From a virus, in the IMG/VR virus record IMGVR_UViG_3300034198_025142, positions 1 to 36,065 of that record: a stretch of DNA of 36,065 bases, one strand, 5' to 3'. Below, piece after piece: positions 33,309 through 36,065 of this stretch. The translations under genes and the position numbers were made by a program. The first letter of the stretch is position 1. Each line of letters starts with the position of its first letter. The notes beneath the pieces were generated by a model that was not told the origin of the DNA, made no database searches, and worked only from the letters and a program-made list of their open reading frames with translations.

Positions 33309-34315
33309 TATTTCTCCATTTGATGATCAATCATTTCTGCTATTATATTGGAGAGACTCAGGTTTGGTTTCCAACCTAATATATTTTTAGCCTTATCTGA
33401 TGATCCAATTAGAAGATCAACCTCAGAAGGTCTAAAATATTTAGGATCAACTTTAACTATAACGTTTCCTGTCTTTAAGTCGATTGCAGTTTCATTAACG
33501 CCCTCTCCTTCCCATCTGATAGAGATGCCTAGAATTTCACATGCAATTTCTACTATTTGTCTAATAGTATAAGTTACCCCTGTTGATAAAACGAAGTCCT
33601 CCGGAGTTTCTTGTTGTAGCATTCTCCACATACCCTCAACATACTCTTTAGCATGTCCGATGTCTCTTTTAGCATTTAAGTTACCGAGAGTTAAAGGATC
33701 TTTACGTCCTTTATAAATTTCTACCAATGCGTCTACGATCTTTTTCTCAACGAAATTTTCGCCTCTTCTAGGAGACGTGTGATTGAAAAGAATTCCATTA
33801 CAAGCAAAGACATTATATGCTTCCCTATAGTTTTTTATTATCCAAAACCCGTAAAGCTTTGCTACTCCGTAAGGACTCCTAGGATAGAATGGAGTATTTT
33901 CTGTTTGAGGTATTTCTTGAACCTTACCATAAAGTTCAGATGTAGATGCCTGGTATAATTTAGTAGAAGGTGAATGACTTCTAATAGCTTCCAATACATT
34001 TAATGTACCTATCGCATCAACCTGTCCTGTGTAATATGGAATTTCAAAAGAAATCTTAACATGGCTTTGAGCTGCAAGATTGTAAAATTCTTCCGGCTGT
34101 ATAGTAGATATAAGATTACTAATAGATACTGGATCTGTAACATCAGCATAGTGCCAATGGAAATTTTCATGATTTCTTATGTGATCTATTCTCCATGTAT
34201 TAAAGGAAGAAGATCTTCTAATCGTACCATGTACTTCGTAACCCTTCTCTAATAAAAGTTCGGCAAGATAGCTTCCGTCTTGTCCGTTAACTCCCGTTAT
34301 TATAGCTTTTCTCAT
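33308..34315 (-). CDS. gmd: GDP-mannose 4,6-dehydratase
   Basis: Makes GDP-4-keto-6-deoxy-D-mannose from GDP-mannose with NADP as bound cofactor, the branch point to fucose, perosamine and colitose. The 335-residue extended SDR enzyme has GVNGQDG (8-14), a GTIRRSSSFNTWRIDHI segment (about 30-46), STSELYG and the YGVAK active site (Tyr-x-x-x-Lys), plus LFNHTSPRRGENFVEKKI, all typical of GMD. The start codon overlaps the end of the sugar dehydratase gene by ATGA. No GDP-fucose synthase is seen, so the product is likely passed on to the adjacent dehydratase. Cyanobacterial and other T4-like phages are known to carry gmd-like genes. Confidence 0.93.
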   Translation of the reverse strand: MRKAIITGVNGQDGSYLAELLLEKGYEVHGTIRRSSSFNTWRIDHIRNHENFHWHYADVTDPVSISNLISTIQPEEFYNLAAQSHVKISFEIPYYTGQVDAIGTLNVLEAIRSHSPSTKLYQASTSELYGKVQEIPQTENTPFYPRSPYGVAKLYGFWIIKNYREAYNVFACNGILFNHTSPRRGENFVEKKIVDALVEIYKGRKDPLTLGNLNAKRDIGHAKEYVEGMWRMLQQETPEDFVLSTGVTYTIRQIVEIACEILGISIRWEGEGVNETAIDLKTGNVIVKVDPKYFRPSEVDLLIGSSDKAKNILGWKPNLSLSNIIAEMIDHQMEK

Positions 34316-35481
34316 TTTAAATTATTTTTTCCAGAATTAACCAAAGATGCAATAAACTCAACCTGCTCTAAGGATAAATCCTGGTGGTTAGGTAGATAGA
34401 ATCCTTTCTCGTGAATTATATCTGAATTACCAGTTCCGTATTTTTTATTAATCTCCGTTGCAAAAGGTTGCTTAGCCATAGATCCTGCAATCAGAGGTCT
34501 AACTTCTATGTTATGTTCCTTCATCTTAGCAATAATAGAATCTCTCTCGGAATGAACTACAGGATAAGCAAAGTTTGAAACAAAATCTCCTTCTCTCTGA
34601 CTAACATCCAAATAGTTTTCTTTTATAAGCTCAGAATATTTGAGGAAGTTTCTATTTCTAACCGAAGAGAAAGGCTCTATTTTTTCTATCTGATTTATTC
34701 CCAAGAATGCTTGTAGATCAGTAGATCTAAGATTTAGTCCAGGAAAATAAAAAGAATACATGCTAGAAAAAGAATCAATTCCGTATTTCTCTCTATATTC
34801 TTTTTTTAGATCCTCACTCCAATCCCTATCCCATCCATGATTACGAATAGAAACTAAAAGATCGTGAAAATCACTATTGTTTGTAGTAATCATCCCTCCT
34901 TCTATTGTGCTTACATGATGACCGTAATAAAAAGAAAAGAATGACATAAGTCCAAAAGTTCCTAGGTAATTACCTTTATATTTTGATCCTAAGCTCTCGC
35001 AAACATCTTCCAAAAGGATAACGTTGTATTTCTTACAAAGATCCGTTACACGATCCATATCAGGCACTAATCCTAATACAGAAACTAATATACAAGCCTC
35101 TGGATTTTCTTCTATAAATATTCTTTCTAATTTGTCCAGATCTAATGATAAATCATTCAAATTACAGTCGCATAATATAGTTTCTAATCCAAGAACCATA
35201 GGACTGCTTAAATCCGTTGCCCAAGAAACTGAAGGAACCACAACTTTCTTTATGTCTTTTTTTATCTTAAGTGCAAGAAGAGATAAGAGAATAGCTGAGG
35301 ATCCAGAATTAATAAAACAGCTTCTTAGATCTTCGCCAAGAAAATTAGAGAAGTCATCTTGAAATTTTACTGTTAATGGTCCTTTTGTTAATTGTGGTAT
35401 ATCATCCTGCGATATCCACGTCACTAGTTTTTCTATATCACTTTTTGATATTGTGTCAGATACTAATTTTATATTTTTCAT
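34312..35481 (-). CDS. colD: GDP-4-keto-6-deoxymannose 3-dehydratase, ColD-like PLP enzyme
   Basis: A member of the DegT/DnrJ/EryC1 family of PLP sugar enzymes, 389 aa. At FFSFYYGHHVSTIEGGMITT (181-200) His188 replaces the usual catalytic Lys (motif K-x-x-x-x-x-EGG). This matches ColD, which has His at 188 and removes the 3-hydroxyl of GDP-4-keto-6-deoxymannose, with glutamate restoring the cofactor. Other typical segments are NHGWDRDW, LNLRSTDLQAFLGINQI and GFYLPNHQDLS. The E1 (RfbH/AscC) dehydratases also have His but are longer and bind an Fe-S cluster. The gene overlaps gmd by 4 bases and the methyltransferase by 4. ColC, needed to complete colitose, is not seen in this window. Confidence 0.85.
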   Translation of the reverse strand: MKNIKLVSDTISKSDIEKLVTWISQDDIPQLTKGPLTVKFQDDFSNFLGEDLRSCFINSGSSAILLSLLALKIKKDIKKVVVPSVSWATDLSSPMVLGLETILCDCNLNDLSLDLDKLERIFIEENPEACILVSVLGLVPDMDRVTDLCKKYNVILLEDVCESLGSKYKGNYLGTFGLMSFFSFYYGHHVSTIEGGMITTNNSDFHDLLVSIRNHGWDRDWSEDLKKEYREKYGIDSFSSMYSFYFPGLNLRSTDLQAFLGINQIEKIEPFSSVRNRNFLKYSELIKENYLDVSQREGDFVSNFAYPVVHSERDSIIAKMKEHNIEVRPLIAGSMAKQPFATEINKKYGTGNSDIIHEKGFYLPNHQDLSLEQVEFIASLVNSGKNNLK

Positions 35482-36065
35482 TCCTTTTCTAGTAATATTC
35501 CATAGTCAATATAATTGTTAGTTAATGACATTTTCCATCCTGGTAAAGCATATTTAACCAAATCATACCAATTTTCGTGATTTCTTACTCCCTCAACCAT
35601 TATTATATATTTAGTAGCTACCTCCCCCATATTCCTCAGCATTTTAACAGCTTTCTCTGAATTTAAGTGCATAACAACGGCTTGTGAGTAAACGAGATCA
35701 ACTTTAGGTAAGTCAGATACATCTCCAGTTAGATCCCTAACTGATACATTTTTTGGAAAATCCATGCCTTCAGGGATAAAACTTCTACCAAATTCTATTT
35801 GTGTTTCTAGATAGTCTGCACCAGAAACATCAATGTCGGGGCATAGTGTCATTATATTTCTAAGATGGTAGCATGCTCCGCACCCAAATTCAAAAACACT
35901 TTGAGGTTTTATTTTATAAATAAGGGAGTATATTTCTTTCCAGTTACTAACTAGATTGTCATGAAAAACTGGACTGTTGTTAATTATTTCGTAGTTTTTT
36001 ACAAAAAAATCAAAACCCTCGTTTTTAACCATTCCTATTAATTGATCGGAATATTCTGGAGTGTA
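35478..36065 (-). CDS. Class I SAM-dependent methyltransferase (5' end may be outside window)
   Basis: SAM motif I is SVFEFGCGACYHL (counting from the ATG at 36032, about residues 45-57). It is followed by SGADYLETQIEF and a post-I acidic residue, then DLVYSQAVVMHL and a helix KAVKMLRNMGEVATKYIIMV. These fit a small-molecule or sugar methyltransferase. The ATG at 36032 gives 184 residues, but the 11 codons up to the window edge are all sense (YTPEYSDQLIG) and in the same frame, so the real start may lie further right. It overlaps the sugar dehydratase start by 4 bases, so it belongs to the sugar operon. Confidence 0.75.
   Translation of the reverse strand, partial: YTPEYSDQLIGMVKNEGFDFFVKNYEIINNSPVFHDNLVSNWKEIYSLIYKIKPQSVFEFGCGACYHLRNIMTLCPDIDVSGADYLETQIEFGRSFIPEGMDFPKNVSVRDLTGDVSDLPKVDLVYSQAVVMHLNSEKAVKMLRNMGEVATKYIIMVEGVRNHENWYDLVKYALPGWKMSLTNNYIDYGILLEKE

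Noticed and set aside
34312-35481. Perosamine synthase or other sugar aminotransferase
   Set aside because: His188 stands in the PLP-lysine place, which an aminotransferase needs; the ColD-type dehydratase is the better call.
1-36065. tRNA, rRNA, CRISPR or insertion sequence
   Set aside because: No cloverleaf, array or transposase was noticed by eye; a tRNAscan or CRISPR search could overturn this.

Overview
The window looks like the late structural region of a large, AT-rich, T4-like contractile-tailed phage (myovirus), joined to a block of surface-sugar biosynthesis genes. Almost every gene is on the minus strand, tightly packed with short gaps or ATGA/TAATG overlaps, so transcription runs from high to low coordinates. 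The one clear exception is phoH on the plus strand. A Bacteroidota (for example flavobacterial) host is an inference. It rests on the low GC, A/T-rich upstream regions largely without Shine-Dalgarno motifs, and SBBP-like and Reg_prop-like beta-propeller repeats, which are common in that phylum. A marine T4-like phage of another host is not excluded.

Layout in order of transcription. (1) 36.1-30.1 kb, sugar and transfer genes: a methyltransferase running off the edge, a ColD-type GDP-sugar 3-dehydratase with His188 in the PLP-lysine position, GDP-mannose 4,6-dehydratase, an SIS-only arabinose-5-phosphate isomerase (KdsD type), a TagD-like cytidylyltransferase, a metal-type KdsA, a GT2-like glycosyltransferase and a second methyltransferase. 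These suggest a partial colitose/3,6-dideoxy-sugar route and a partial Kdo route. (2) 30.1-28.2 kb, small genes: two unknown proteins, a Nudix hydrolase, a 55-aa basic protein not previously delimited, and a GTG-started 108-aa protein. (3) 28.2-15.5 kb, tail hub and baseplate: a 636-aa structural protein, a gp53/LysM-like wedge protein, a gp27-like hub, a tube-associated protein with a long 23-residue repeat tail, a gp5-like OB-fold spike without lysozyme, and a 1700-aa protein of unknown fold. (4) 15.5-12.1 kb: a protein with three clear S1 RNA-binding domains, an amidoligase-like protein with a pentapeptide-like tail, and an unidentified probable connector protein. (5) 12.1-10.9 kb: a free-standing homing endonuclease with a hairpin covering its start codon. 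(6) 10.9-1.8 kb, baseplate wedge: gp25, a gp6/J-like protein, an 81-aa protein, and a 2258-aa gp7-like protein carrying two beta-propellers. (7) 1.8-0 kb: phoH on the plus strand, a divergent intergenic region with an inverted repeat, a fibre-like virion protein, and the start of another virion protein.

Taken together, regions 3, 4 and 6 would build the tail end and baseplate. Region 1 would supply activated sugars and transferases that could act on the host envelope or on virion glycans. The most unusual items are the S1-domain protein inside a baseplate operon, the double-propeller wedge protein, the His-for-Lys sugar dehydratase paired with gmd, the 23-residue repeat tail, and the hairpin over the homing endonuclease start. 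No tRNA, rRNA, CRISPR array or insertion sequence was seen. No intergenic stretch exceeds about 110 bases.
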